From contig NZ_JBEPSJ010000001.1 of assembly GCF_040548875.1 (NCBI RefSeq), forward strand, positions 1 through 64,000: a DNA stretch of 64,000 nucleotides. The letters run 5' to 3'. The notes beneath the pieces are model-generated. The model had not been told where the DNA came from, did not search any database, and worked only from the letters and a program-made list of their open reading frames with translations. This document shows, piece by piece, positions 9,814 through 18,404 of the stretch. The stretch comes from Conyzicola nivalis_A. GTDB taxonomy: Bacteria; Actinomycetota; Actinomycetes; Actinomycetales; Microbacteriaceae. Position numbers and translations under genes: made by a program. Numbering within the stretch: position 1 is the stretch's first letter; the number at the start of each line of letters is the position of its first letter.

Positions 9814-10701
9814 GTGACGGCCAAGAAGAACACGGGTGGCGAACTTCCCGGCCTCGAGACGCCTCCGGTCGGCCCGACCGGTCGCCCCATCACCGTTTTC
9901 CCTGTTCCGGAACCGCTTTCCGAGCACGGACCCGCCCGCATCATCACCCTCTGCAACCAGAAGGGTGGCGTGGGAAAGACCACGACCACGATCAACCTCG
10001 CCGCCTCCCTCGCGGAGTACGGCCGCAAGGTTCTCGCTATCGACTTCGACCCGCAGGGCGCCCTCTCCGCCGGCCTCGGCGTGCCCAACCACGACGTGCC
10101 CACAATCTACGACCTCATGCTCGGCACGATGAAGAACCCGACAGAGGCGATCGTCGAGACCGCCTACCCCGGGCTGCACATCATCCCCGCCAACATCGAC
10201 CTGTCGGCCGCCGAGGTGCACCTCGTCAACGAGGTCGCGCGCGAGAACATCCTCGCCCGCGTGCTCGCGAAGGTCAGCGACAAGTACGACGTCATCCTCA
10301 TCGACTGCCAGCCCTCGCTCGGCCTGCTCACCGTCAACGCGCTCACGGCCGCCCACGGCGTGCTCATCCCGCTCGAGTGCGAGTTCTTCGCGCTGCGCGG
10401 CGTCGCGCTGCTGGTCGAGACCATCGAGAAGGTGCGCGACCGCCTCAACCCGGCGCTCGAGCTCGACGGCATCCTCGCCACCATGTACGACTCCCGCACC
10501 CTGCACTCGCGCGAGGTGCTCGAGCGCGTCGTCGACACGTTCGGCTCGAAGGTCTTCGAGACCGTCATCGGCCGCACGGTGAAGTTCCCCGACGCGAGCG
10601 TCGCGGGCGCACCGATCACCACCTACGCTCCCGAGCACCAGGCCGCCGAGGCCTACCGCCAGCTCGCCAGAGAGTTGATCTTCCGTGGCGCAGCCGCCTA
10701 G
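9814..10701 (+). CDS. ParA family ATPase (Soj-like) of the ScpAB locus
   Basis: A 295-residue deviant-Walker ATPase. After a ~40-residue Pro-rich leader comes the motif NQKGGVGKTTTTINLAASLA with the signature lysine, then FDPQGALSAGLG and the switch II region IDCQPSLGLLTVNAL. GTG 9814 has GGGAG eight bases upstream. It is not the oriC ParA: it leads scpA and scpB with overlapping frames, as Rv1708 does in M. tuberculosis. A role in chromosome positioning or condensin loading is inferred from this context. No ParB gene or parS site is visible nearby. Confidence 0.9.
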   Translation: MTAKKNTGGELPGLETPPVGPTGRPITVFPVPEPLSEHGPARIITLCNQKGGVGKTTTTINLAASLAEYGRKVLAIDFDPQGALSAGLGVPNHDVPTIYDLMLGTMKNPTEAIVETAYPGLHIIPANIDLSAAEVHLVNEVARENILARVLAKVSDKYDVILIDCQPSLGLLTVNALTAAHGVLIPLECEFFALRGVALLVETIEKVRDRLNPALELDGILATMYDSRTLHSREVLERVVDTFGSKVFETVIGRTVKFPDASVAGAPITTYAPEHQAAEAYRQLARELIFRGAAA

Positions 10702-11506
10702 CAGCGAGCTGCTGGAACCCACGGCCGCGAAGTTCTCGGTCACCCTCGCGGGCTTCGACGGCCCGTTCGACCTGCTGCTCTCGCTCATCGCGAAGCACGA
10801 GATGGACATCACCGAGATCTCGCTCAGCGTGGTCACCGGGGAGTTCATCGCCTACCTGCGCCAGCTCGACACCACCGCCGAGCTCGACCAGGCGAGCGAG
10901 TTCCTCGTGGTCGCCGCGACGCTGCTCGACCTCAAGGTCGCCGGGCTGCTGCCGCAGGGCGAACTGGTCGATGCCGAAGACGTGGCCCTGTTCGAGGCGC
11001 GCGACCTGCTCTTCGCCCGCCTGCTGCAGTACCGGGCGTTCAAGGAGGCCACGCGGTGGTTCTCCGAGAAGCTCGATGCCGAGTCGACGCGTCACTACCG
11101 CTCGGTTCGACTCGAGGAGAAGTACCGCCAGCAGACTCCCGAGCTCGTCTGGACCCTCACCCCCGACGACTTCGCCGCCATCGCCGCGCTGGCCCTGGCG
11201 CCGCGCGAGATCCCCACCGTCGGGCTCGACCACCTGCACGCGCCTCTCGTCAGCATCCGAGAGCAGGCCTCGCACGTGGTCGCGCTTCTGCGCCGCAACG
11301 GCACCATGACCTTCCGGCAGCTGATCGCGGGCGCCGACCTGAAGGGCGTGGTCATCGCCCGGTTCCTCGCGGTGCTCGAGCTCTACCGCCACGCGGCCGT
11401 CGCCTTCGAGCAGCTGGAGCCGCTCGGTGAGCTGAGCATCAGGTGGAATGCGGAACACTGGTCTGAAGACAGCCTCGCCAACCTGGGATCAGACTATGAC
11501 TCGTGA
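10685..11506 (+). CDS. scpA: Segregation and condensation protein A
   Basis: A 273-residue kleisin that bridges SMC heads and binds ScpB. The typical N-terminal block FSVTLAGFDGPFDLLLSLI begins at residue ~17, followed by a helical middle and a C-terminal winged helix (FRQLIAGADLKGVVIARFLA). It starts at GTG 10685, inside the last 17 bases of parA, and ends 11 nt into scpB, so parA-scpA-scpB form one coupled unit. Confidence 0.93.
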   Translation: MAQPPSSELLEPTAAKFSVTLAGFDGPFDLLLSLIAKHEMDITEISLSVVTGEFIAYLRQLDTTAELDQASEFLVVAATLLDLKVAGLLPQGELVDAEDVALFEARDLLFARLLQYRAFKEATRWFSEKLDAESTRHYRSVRLEEKYRQQTPELVWTLTPDDFAAIAALALAPREIPTVGLDHLHAPLVSIREQASHVVALLRRNGTMTFRQLIAGADLKGVVIARFLAVLELYRHAAVAFEQLEPLGELSIRWNAEHWSEDSLANLGSDYDS

Positions 11507-12092
11507 CACCGAACAGAGCCGCGTCTCCGTCGACCCGCAGCGCGACGCGCTCGACCGCAGCCTCGAGGCGATCTTCATGGTCGCCGACGAGCCGATGAGC
11601 CTCATCGCGCTGGCGACGTCGGTGCAGGTTCCCGTAGCCGAGGTGCGCAAGTCGATCGCCCGGCTCGTGGCCGACTTCGACGGTGCCGAAGGGGGAGTGC
11701 GCCGCGGATTCGAGCTGCGCGAGGTCGCCGGAGGCTGGCGCTTCTACGTGCGCGAACAGCTCGACGGCGTCGTGCGCGACTTCGTGCTCACCCAGAACCC
11801 CACCAAGCTCAGCCAGGCCGCGCTCGAGACCCTCGCGGTCATCGCCTACAAGCAGCCCATCAGCCGCGGCGCGGTCGCCTCCATCCGGGCGGTCAACGTC
11901 GACTCCGTGGTGCGCACCCTCCTCGGCCGCGGGCTGATCACAGAAAGCTTCACCGACAGTGAGACCGGTGCGATTCACTACGCCACAACCGACCTGATGC
12001 TCAGCCAGCTCGGAATCAACAGCATCGACGACCTGCCGCACCTCTCGCCGCTTCTCGCCGATGGATCGGACGGATTCGATGAACGACCATAG
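11496..12092 (+). CDS. scpB: Segregation and condensation protein B
   Basis: A 198-residue ScpB with tandem winged-helix domains: residues ~20-95 (LEAIFMVADEPMSLIALA) and ~105-180, the latter with the hallmark LSQAALETLAVIAYKQPISR. ATG 11496 is chosen because 'ggga' lies eight bases upstream and the fold starts soon after; a longer frame opens at 11448. It overlaps scpA by 11 nt and the following rluB by 14 nt. Confidence 0.93.
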   Translation: MTRDTEQSRVSVDPQRDALDRSLEAIFMVADEPMSLIALATSVQVPVAEVRKSIARLVADFDGAEGGVRRGFELREVAGGWRFYVREQLDGVVRDFVLTQNPTKLSQAALETLAVIAYKQPISRGAVASIRAVNVDSVVRTLLGRGLITESFTDSETGAIHYATTDLMLSQLGINSIDDLPHLSPLLADGSDGFDERP

Positions 12093-12909
12093 CCCCACCA
12101 CCCCCTACAGCAACCCCGAGGGCGAACGCCTGCAGAAGGTGATGGCCGCCGCCGGCGTCGCCTCCCGCCGCGTCTGCGAAGACCTCATCGCCGCCGGACG
12201 GGTCGCCGTCAACGGCGTGCGCGTCGAGGAGCCCGGACGCCGGGTGCTGCCCACCGACCTCGTGTCGGTCGACGGCAAGGCGATCCAGCTCGACACCACC
12301 AAGCTCTACATCATGCTCAACAAGCCGACCGGCATCGTGTCGTCGCTCAACGACGATCGGGGCCGCCCCGATCTGCGCCGCTACACGAGCGTCTTCGAGG
12401 AGCGCGTGTTCAACGTCGGACGCCTCGACGCCGAGACGTCGGGTCTGCTGCTGCTCACCAACGACGGCGAGCTCGCGCACATCCTCGCCCACCCGTCGTT
12501 CGGAGTGCTGAAGACCTACATCGCCAAGGTCGAGGGCGTCGTCACCCAGCACACCATCAACAAGCTCGTCGGCGGCATCGAGCTCGAAGACGGACTCATC
12601 GAGGCCGACAAGGCCCGAATCATCGGCACGCCGTCGAACGACGAGACCGTCGTCGAGGTCACGCTGCACTCCGGCCGCAACCGCATCGTGCGCCGCATGC
12701 TCGAGGAGGTCGGCCACCCCGTCATCGACCTGGTGCGCCGCCAGTTCGGCCCGCTGCACCTCGGAAGCCTCGCCCCCGACGCGATGCGCGACCTCACCAA
12801 GGCCGAGATCGGCGAGCTGCTGACCATCTCCCGCGGCGGCAGCGTTGCCCCGGCCGGGGCGGATGACTCGACCGGCGACGAGTCGCAAGAAGACAGCACG
12901 GATGACTGA
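12079..12909 (+). CDS. rluB: 23S rRNA pseudouridine synthase RluB-like
   Basis: A 276-residue RsuA/RluB-type pseudouridine synthase. An S4 domain (LQKVMAAAGVASRRVCEDLI) is followed by the catalytic domain with its aspartate in the motif GRLDAETSGLLLLTNDG, and later GRNRIVRRML. The protein probably modifies 23S rRNA helix 80-93 uridines, by family analogy. ATG 12079 has GGACGG six bases upstream; ATG 12061 in the same frame is possible. It overlaps scpB by 14 nt and tyrA by 8 nt. Confidence 0.9.
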   Translation: MNDHSPTTPYSNPEGERLQKVMAAAGVASRRVCEDLIAAGRVAVNGVRVEEPGRRVLPTDLVSVDGKAIQLDTTKLYIMLNKPTGIVSSLNDDRGRPDLRRYTSVFEERVFNVGRLDAETSGLLLLTNDGELAHILAHPSFGVLKTYIAKVEGVVTQHTINKLVGGIELEDGLIEADKARIIGTPSNDETVVEVTLHSGRNRIVRRMLEEVGHPVIDLVRRQFGPLHLGSLAPDAMRDLTKAEIGELLTISRGGSVAPAGADDSTGDESQEDSTDD

Positions 12910-13993
12910 CCGGCGACTCGCCGGCCCCGTGCGCATCGTCGGCACCGGCCTGCTCGGCACGAGCATCGCTCTCGCCCTGCGTGCGCGCGGCGTCGACGTG
13001 TCGCTCTCCGACGTCTCGCCGTCGAGCCTCGCCCTCGCGATCGACTACGGCGCCGGCCGTGAATCCGTCGCCGCAGACGACCCCCAGCTCATCGTCGTGT
13101 GCGTGCCGCCGGATGTCACGTCCCGGATCGTGGCGGCCGAACTGGCCGCCTACCCGAACGCGCTCGTCACCGACGTGGCAAGCGTCAAGGTCGAGCCCCT
13201 GCGCGAGCTCCTAGCGCTCGGCGCCGACGTGAGCCGCTACATCGGCTCGCACCCCATGGCCGGTCGCGAGCGCAGCGGCGCCATCTCGGCGCGCGCCGAC
13301 CTCTTCAACGGCCGCCCGTGGGTCATCGCCGGACACGACGGCATCACCTACGGCCGGGCGGCGGCTGTCGAGCAGCTCGCCCTCGATCTGGGCGCACTCC
13401 CTATCGAGATGACCGCGGAGGACCACGACCGCAACGTCGCCCTCGTCTCACACGCTCCACAGCTGATCTCCTCCCTGTTGGCGGCAAGACTGACCGATGC
13501 CACCGACGCGGCGACCGCGCTCGCCGGGCAGGGGCTGCGCGACACCACGCGCATCGCCGCCAGCGACCCCGAGCTATGGGTGCAGATCCTGCGCGCGAAC
13601 GCGCCGGCGATCAGCGCCATCCTGCACGCCTACCGCGACGACCTCGACCGCGCCATCCAGACCCTCGACGCTCCCGACGCCGTCGGCGCACGCCGTGCCC
13701 TCGCCGAACTCATCGCCGACGGCAACACCGGCGTCGCCCGCATTCCCGGTAAGCACGGGCAGGCAAAACACTTCAGCCGCATCGTCGTCCTCGTGGACGA
13801 CAAGCCGGGCGAACTCGCCCGGCTGCTCACCGAAATCGGCGAGCTCGGCATCAACATGGAAGACCTCCGCCTCGAACACTCGCCCGGCGCCCAGATCGGA
13901 CTCGCGGAGATCTCCGTGCTGCCGACCGTGGAGAGCCGACTGGTGGGCGAGCTCGAATCGCGCGGATGGAAGATCTCGGAGGCACTCGCATGA
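12902..13993 (+). CDS. tyrA: Prephenate dehydrogenase with C-terminal ACT domain
   Basis: A 363-residue NAD(P)-dependent prephenate dehydrogenase for tyrosine synthesis. The Rossmann motif is IVGTGLLGTSIALALRARG at residues ~11-30, and the catalytic region includes GSHPMAGRERSG near 115. Residues ~290-363 form an ACT domain (SRIVVLVDDKPGELARLLTE), which suggests feedback control by an aromatic amino acid. ATG 12902 overlaps rluB by 8 nt and its stop overlaps cmk (atga). Insertion of tyrA between rluB and cmk is usual in this order of actinobacteria. Confidence 0.92.
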   Translation: MTDRRLAGPVRIVGTGLLGTSIALALRARGVDVSLSDVSPSSLALAIDYGAGRESVAADDPQLIVVCVPPDVTSRIVAAELAAYPNALVTDVASVKVEPLRELLALGADVSRYIGSHPMAGRERSGAISARADLFNGRPWVIAGHDGITYGRAAAVEQLALDLGALPIEMTAEDHDRNVALVSHAPQLISSLLAARLTDATDAATALAGQGLRDTTRIAASDPELWVQILRANAPAISAILHAYRDDLDRAIQTLDAPDAVGARRALAELIADGNTGVARIPGKHGQAKHFSRIVVLVDDKPGELARLLTEIGELGINMEDLRLEHSPGAQIGLAEISVLPTVESRLVGELESRGWKISEALA

Positions 13994-14685
13994 GCGACAA
14001 GAACACAGACCACGCTTCGACAGGCTCAGCGACCGTCGTCGCGATCGACGGCCCGGCCGGCAGCGGCAAGTCGAGCGTCAGCCGCGCAGCAGCGCGCTCC
14101 CTCGGCTTCAGCTACCAGGACACCGGGGCCGCCTACCGCGCCCTCGCCTGGACCGCGCTCGACCGCGGAGTCGACACCGAAGACCCCGCCGCGCTCGTCG
14201 CCGTGCTCGACGACTTCCCCTACTCGATCGGCATCCACCCCGACGACTACTTCGTGCGGGTCGGCTCCGAGGACGTCACCGACGCGATCCGCGAGCCGCG
14301 GGTCACCGCCGTGGTGAGCGCCGTGGCGCGCGTGCCCGAGGTGCGCGGCTATCTCGTGGAGCTGTTCCGCAGCATCATCCGCTCGTCCACGACGCCGGGG
14401 ATTATCGTCGAAGGGCGAGACATCACGACCGTCGTCGCGCCGGATGCTACCGTGCGAATTCTGCTCACCGCGACCGAAGAGGCTAGAATGGCTAGGCGTT
14501 CAGCCGAACTCTCCACGGAGTCGGCCGCGAAGACCGCGCAGCAGCTCAGCTCGCGCGATGCCCAGGACTCCAAGGTCGTCGACTTCATGAACGCCGCCGA
14601 TGGCGTTGTGACCATCGATTCAACCGAACTCGACTTCGACCAGACCGTTCACGCGGTCGTAGATCTCGTGCGCACCAGTGACTGA
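13990..14685 (+). CDS. cmk: Cytidylate kinase
   Basis: A 231-residue kinase that converts (d)CMP to (d)CDP. P-loop GPAGSGKSS lies near residue 22, DTGAAYRALA follows, then VVEGRDITT with the conserved EGRDI and a lid region rich in arginine. ATG 13990 overlaps the tyrA stop and has GGAGGC eight bases upstream. Residues 7-15 (DHASTGSAT) come from the dispersed palindromic repeat; without them the protein would read MSDKNT directly into VVAIDGPAGSGKS. The insertion lies before the first strand, so activity should be kept. Confidence 0.94.
   Translation: MSDKNTDHASTGSATVVAIDGPAGSGKSSVSRAAARSLGFSYQDTGAAYRALAWTALDRGVDTEDPAALVAVLDDFPYSIGIHPDDYFVRVGSEDVTDAIREPRVTAVVSAVARVPEVRGYLVELFRSIIRSSTTPGIIVEGRDITTVVAPDATVRILLTATEEARMARRSAELSTESAAKTAQQLSSRDAQDSKVVDFMNAADGVVTIDSTELDFDQTVHAVVDLVRTSD
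14013..14035. repeat. Family A palindromic repeat arm, in-frame in cmk
   Basis: A single arm 'cgcttcgacaggctcagcga' plus ccg, nearly identical to the arm at 7879-7902 and the reverse complement of the one at 28837-28857. It encodes ASTGSAT at the N-terminus of cytidylate kinase. Confidence 0.8.
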
Positions 14686-14701
14686 TTAAGGACGACCACC
14701 C

Positions 14702-16213
14702 ATGGCCGAGCAAGACGAATACCCCGCGATCGACGGCGATCTCGCCGAGCGCATCATCTCCCTCGACGACACCGAAGCCGCGCAGCGCGCAGCCAGCCTG
14801 CGTGCCGGGCTCGGCGACTACGACCTCGACGACGAAGACCTGGGCCTGCTCGACTCGCTCAGCGACGACCCCGACGCGATCACCTACCTGCCGGCGCTGC
14901 CCGTGCTCGCCATCGTCGGACGCCCGAACGTCGGCAAGTCGGCGCTCGTCAACCGCATCATCGGCCGCCGCGAGGCCGTCGTCGAAGACACCCCCGGCGT
15001 CACGCGCGACCGGGTGAACTACAAGGGCGAGTGGGCCGGACGCAAGTTCACCATCGTCGACACCGGCGGCTGGGAGCCCGACGCCCGAGGCATCAACGCC
15101 TCCGTCGCGGCCCAGGCCGAGATCGCCGTCGACCTCGCCGACGCGGTTCTGTTCGTGGTGGATGCCACGGTCGGAGCCACCTCCACTGACGAGCACGTCG
15201 TACGCATGCTGCGCGCGACCAAGAAGCCCGTCATCCTCGTCGCCAACAAGGTCGACGACGTGCGTCAAGAGGCGGATGCCGCGTCCCTCTGGTCGCTCGG
15301 ACTCGGCGAGCCCTGGGCGGTCTCCGCCGTGCACGGCCGCGGTGTCGCCGACCTGCTCGACAAGGTGCTCAGCGTGCTCCCCGAGGTCTCGGCCGTCGCG
15401 AAGGAAGAGGTCGGCGGACCCCGCCGCGTCGCCATCATCGGCCGCCCGAACGTCGGCAAGTCGAGCCTGCTCAACAAGACCGCGGGCGAAGAGCGCGTCG
15501 TCGTCAACGACCTCGCCGGCACCACCCGCGACCCGGTAGACGAGCAGGTCGAGATCGGCGGCAAGTTCTGGCGCTTCGTCGACACCGCCGGCATCCGCCG
15601 TCGTGTGCACCTCGCCCAGGGCGCCGACTTCTACGCCACCCTGCGCACGAGCGCCGCACTCGAGAAGGCTGAGGTGGCCATCGTCGTGATGGACGTCTCC
15701 GAACCGATCAGCGTGCAGGATCTCAAGATCGTCGACCTCGTGCTCGAGTCGGGCCGCGCGCTCGTTCTCGCGTTCAACAAGTGGGACATCCTCGACGACG
15801 AGCGTCGCGAGATGCTCGAGCGCGAGATCGAGCAGGACCTCAGCCACGTCGCCTGGGCGCCCCGCGTGAACATCTCGGCCAAGACCGGCCGCCACATGGA
15901 GAAGCTGGTTCCCGCCCTCGAGACCGCGCTGGCCTCCTGGGACACCCGCATCCCCACCGGCAAGTTCAACGCCCTCCTCGCAGAGCTCACCGCCGAGCAC
16001 CCGCACCCCGTGCGCGGCGGAAAGCAGCCGCGCATCCTGTTCGGCACGCAGGCTGGATCGCGTCCGCCGACGTTCGTGCTGTTCACGACCGGCTTCCTCG
16101 ACCCGCAGTACCGTCGATTCATCACGCGCCGCCTGCGCGAGATCTTCGGCTTCGAGGGCAGCCCGATCAACGTGAACATGCGTGTGCGCGAGAAGCGTCA
16201 GCGCCGCTCCTAG
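14702..16213 (+). CDS. der: Ribosome biogenesis GTPase Der (EngA)
   Basis: A 503-residue double GTPase needed for 50S assembly. The first P-loop GRPNVGKSALVNRI is near residue 75, the second GRPNVGKSSLLNK near 250; each is followed by DTGGWE or DTAGIRR and NKxD motifs (VANKVDD, FNKWD). The C-terminal KH-like domain ends near NVNMRVREKRQRRS. The ~65-residue acidic N-terminal extension is common in actinobacterial Der. 'aagga' lies ten bases before ATG 14702. Last gene of the conserved block. Confidence 0.96.
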   Translation: MAEQDEYPAIDGDLAERIISLDDTEAAQRAASLRAGLGDYDLDDEDLGLLDSLSDDPDAITYLPALPVLAIVGRPNVGKSALVNRIIGRREAVVEDTPGVTRDRVNYKGEWAGRKFTIVDTGGWEPDARGINASVAAQAEIAVDLADAVLFVVDATVGATSTDEHVVRMLRATKKPVILVANKVDDVRQEADAASLWSLGLGEPWAVSAVHGRGVADLLDKVLSVLPEVSAVAKEEVGGPRRVAIIGRPNVGKSSLLNKTAGEERVVVNDLAGTTRDPVDEQVEIGGKFWRFVDTAGIRRRVHLAQGADFYATLRTSAALEKAEVAIVVMDVSEPISVQDLKIVDLVLESGRALVLAFNKWDILDDERREMLEREIEQDLSHVAWAPRVNISAKTGRHMEKLVPALETALASWDTRIPTGKFNALLAELTAEHPHPVRGGKQPRILFGTQAGSRPPTFVLFTTGFLDPQYRRFITRRLREIFGFEGSPINVNMRVREKRQRRS

Positions 16214-16222
16214 GCCACTCGC

Positions 16223-16284
16223 TGATTGAGCCTGTCGAAATCCCCTCGCGCACTATGCGGGCGAGATTTTGACAGGCTCAGCCT
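16223..16284. terminator. Bidirectional hairpin built from family A repeat
   Basis: Two arms of the dispersed repeat face each other: 16227-16242 (tgagcctgtcgaaatc) pairs with 16265-16280 (gattttgacaggctca) over 16 bp with one G-U pair, around a GC-rich loop that also has internal pairing. It is the only structure between the convergent der and exonuclease genes, so it probably ends both transcripts. Confidence 0.7.
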
Positions 16285-16287
16285 GCT

Positions 16288-16872
16288 TTAACCTGCCAGC
16301 GCGACCGCGCCGATGCGCCCGAGCTTGGTTCCGGTGATCTTCACCAGGTGCTCTATGTCGAGCGCGTTGTGGCGTTTGGCGGCGTGCACCACGATCGCGG
16401 CGCACGCCTCGGCATCGGCGAGGGCGTCGTGGTGGGCGAAGTCCTCGAAGCCGGCGGCCATCGCCGCGACGGGCAGCTTGTACGAGTCGAGCGAGTAGGT
16501 CTTGCGAGCGATCTGCAGGCTGCAGGCGTAGCTGAAGCTGGGCGTCTCGATGAAGCTCGCCGCGCATCCGCCGTTGATCACTCCCATGTCGAAGCCGGCG
16601 TTGTGGGCCACGAGGTGGTCGCCGTCGGCGAAGGCGACGATGTCGGCCAGCTGCTCGCTCCACAGCAGGGCGTCGACGATGTCGGCGGCGACGATGCCGT
16701 GGATGCGGGTGTTCCACTCGTTGAAGTAGTCGTGCCCGAGCGGCGGGCGGATGAACCAGTTCGCCCGGTCGACCACACGGCCGTCGACGACCTTCACGAG
16801 CCCGACCGAGCACGCGCTCGCACTCGAGGAGTTCGCGGTCTCGAAGTCGATGGCGGTGAAGTTGATAGGCAC
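16288..16872 (-). CDS. DEDDh 3'-5' exonuclease (DNA polymerase III epsilon-like)
   Basis: A 194-residue stand-alone exonuclease-domain protein. The DEDDh residues are visible: Asp and Glu in FTAIDFETA (~residues 9-11), Asp in AHNAGFD near 97, and His/Asp in HHDALADAEA near 150. It lacks a UvrC/GIY-YIG or BRCT domain, so repair or proofreading is a family-level guess. It reads leftward from GTG 16872, convergent with der. Confidence 0.88.
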   Translation of the reverse strand: MPINFTAIDFETANSSSASACSVGLVKVVDGRVVDRANWFIRPPLGHDYFNEWNTRIHGIVAADIVDALLWSEQLADIVAFADGDHLVAHNAGFDMGVINGGCAASFIETPSFSYACSLQIARKTYSLDSYKLPVAAMAAGFEDFAHHDALADAEACAAIVVHAAKRHNALDIEHLVKITGTKLGRIGAVALAG

Positions 16873-17019
16873 GCATCAATGGTCACACGCACCCCCGACG
16901 GTCGCCGGAGAGCCGCCCGCGTGTTGGGCATCGGGCGGCTCCAGCCGCGAGGCATCCCGTATCTCAAATACGACGAGACGACACGCCGCGCAGTGTCCGC
17001 TATATATCGACAGCCTGAA

Positions 17020-17025
17020 TATACT
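17020..17025 (+). promoter_or_regulatory. Leaderless -10 box for padR-like gene
   Basis: TATACT ends exactly six bases before ATG 17032, placing transcription start at the A of the start codon. No ribosome site is present. The flanking AT-rich 'tatatatcga...gaatata' may form part of a PadR operator. Confidence 0.6.
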
Positions 17026-17031
17026 CGCGGC

Positions 17032-17376
17032 ATGACCACAACCGAAATGCGTGAACCCACGTTCCTCGTGCTGGCGGCCCTGGCCGACGGCCGCAAGCAC
17101 GGCTACGCCCTCATCGCCGAGGCGGCCGAACTCTCCGACGGGCGCGTGCAGCTCAAGGTCGGCACCCTGTACGCCGCCCTCGACCGCCTGGGCGAGCAGG
17201 GACTCGTCGAGGGAGCGGGAGACGAGGTCGTCGCCGGCCGGCTGCGTCGCTATTACAGGCTGACGGATGCTGGCGCGCAGCGTCTCGAGGCGGAAGCGAC
17301 CCGGCTCGCCGCGAACGCCGCGAACGCGCAAGCAAAGCTGCGCGCCCGGGTCGCAGTGAAGGCGGCGGTCGTATGA
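17032..17376 (+). CDS. PadR family transcriptional regulator
   Basis: A 114-residue PadR winged-helix repressor: LVLAALADGRKHGYALIAEA begins at residue ~12, LKVGTLYAALDRLGEQGLVE is the recognition region, and RRYYRLTDAG the wing. The C-terminal helix (residues ~85-114) is Ala-rich for dimerisation. It starts leaderless at ATG 17032 and its stop overlaps the next gene (atga), a membrane protein it probably controls. PadR regulators commonly pair with a membrane protein in this way; the ligand is unknown. Confidence 0.9.
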   Translation: MTTTEMREPTFLVLAALADGRKHGYALIAEAAELSDGRVQLKVGTLYAALDRLGEQGLVEGAGDEVVAGRLRRYYRLTDAGAQRLEAEATRLAANAANAQAKLRARVAVKAAVV

Positions 17377-18389
17377 GCGCCGCGCTGGAGCGCCGCTACC
17401 GGGCCGCACTCGACTGGTACCCCCGGGGCTGGCGCGAGGAGAACGGCGAGGCGATCCTCGGCACACTGCTCGACGAGGCCGAGGCGACCGGGCGCGAGAA
17501 GCCGCGCTTCGGCGACGTGCTGAACCTCGCGCTGCACGGCATCGCCGCGACCGCGAAGGAGGTGCCCGACCGCATCCCCGCAACGATCCGGGACCGGATC
17601 GCGGCGATCAGTCTCGGCACCGGGTTCGCTCTCGCGCTCGTGCTGTTCCTGGCTTCGGAGTGGGCGCCGTGGGCGCCGAACGGACCGTGGAACGGCTGGG
17701 CGTTCGACTGGCGTGTGACCCACTCGGCCGTTCCCGGGTTCGGGCCGTTCGCCAGCGCCGGGGTGGTGCTGTTCGGCCTGTGGTTCGCCGCGTTCGGGTT
17801 CGCCCTTGTCGGGCTGGCTCGCACCGCGTCGTTCACCCTGTCCTTCACGTTTCCCGTCAGCCTCCTCCTGATCGAGCACGCAGGGCACCGGATGGCGACG
17901 CTCCGCCCCACGGACGGCGCGCTGGTCACGCTCGCCGCTCTGGCCCTGCTCGCAATGATGGGCCGCCCCACGCGGCGGGGGCAGAAGCGGGCGGGCGCCC
18001 GCTGGCTCGCCGCCGCGGCCGGCATCGCTGTCGTGATCCCTCTGTCGATGGCAGCGAGGGCCATCGCAGAGAGCCAGACGCCGGGGACCTGGCGGTTCGA
18101 GGGTCGGCTCGACCCGTGGAATGGCTGGAGTCTGATCAGCAGCCCGCTGCTGCTCTGCGCCCTCGCGGCCGTTCTCGTTCTGATCGCGGTCGCGCGAGCC
18201 CGTCGGGACTGGGCTGTCGCGATCGGTGCGTCGACCGTGCCGTGGGCGCTCTCGGCGGTCGCATTGACGCTCGGCAGCGTCTCCGGTGTGGCGTTCTACG
18301 CGATCCTCGGCGTCGCCGCGACGATCGCTCTCGCCTGGTTCGTGCTCCGCGAGCGCGGCTACAGGCTGGTGCTGCAGCGCCGCGAATGA
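17373..18389 (+). CDS. Membrane protein of a PadR two-gene unit
   Basis: A 338-residue protein with a soluble N-terminal helical region (~1-65, YRAALDWYPRGWREENGEAILGTLLDEA) and then about eight or nine predicted membrane helices (for example LGTGFALALVLFLASEWAP and GVAFYAILGVAATIALAWFV). The N-terminal region resembles that of PadR-linked permease-like proteins. Function unknown. It overlaps the PadR gene by 4 nt, so the two are co-expressed. Convergent with the monooxygenase that follows. Confidence 0.75.
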   Translation: MSAALERRYRAALDWYPRGWREENGEAILGTLLDEAEATGREKPRFGDVLNLALHGIAATAKEVPDRIPATIRDRIAAISLGTGFALALVLFLASEWAPWAPNGPWNGWAFDWRVTHSAVPGFGPFASAGVVLFGLWFAAFGFALVGLARTASFTLSFTFPVSLLLIEHAGHRMATLRPTDGALVTLAALALLAMMGRPTRRGQKRAGARWLAAAAGIAVVIPLSMAARAIAESQTPGTWRFEGRLDPWNGWSLISSPLLLCALAAVLVLIAVARARRDWAVAIGASTVPWALSAVALTLGSVSGVAFYAILGVAATIALAWFVLRERGYRLVLQRRE

Positions 18390-18404
18390 CCCGGCCAGCC
18401 TCGG

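Noticed and set aside
9566..9817. 83-codon plus-strand frame between xerD and parA
   Set aside because: It is made of the duplicated 67-bp palindromic element and overlaps the parA start; no protein-like features.
9463..12092. Possible plasmid partition or origin locus because of parA
   Set aside because: No parB, parS or replication gene is present, and parA-scpA-scpB next to xerD is the normal chromosomal order in actinobacteria.
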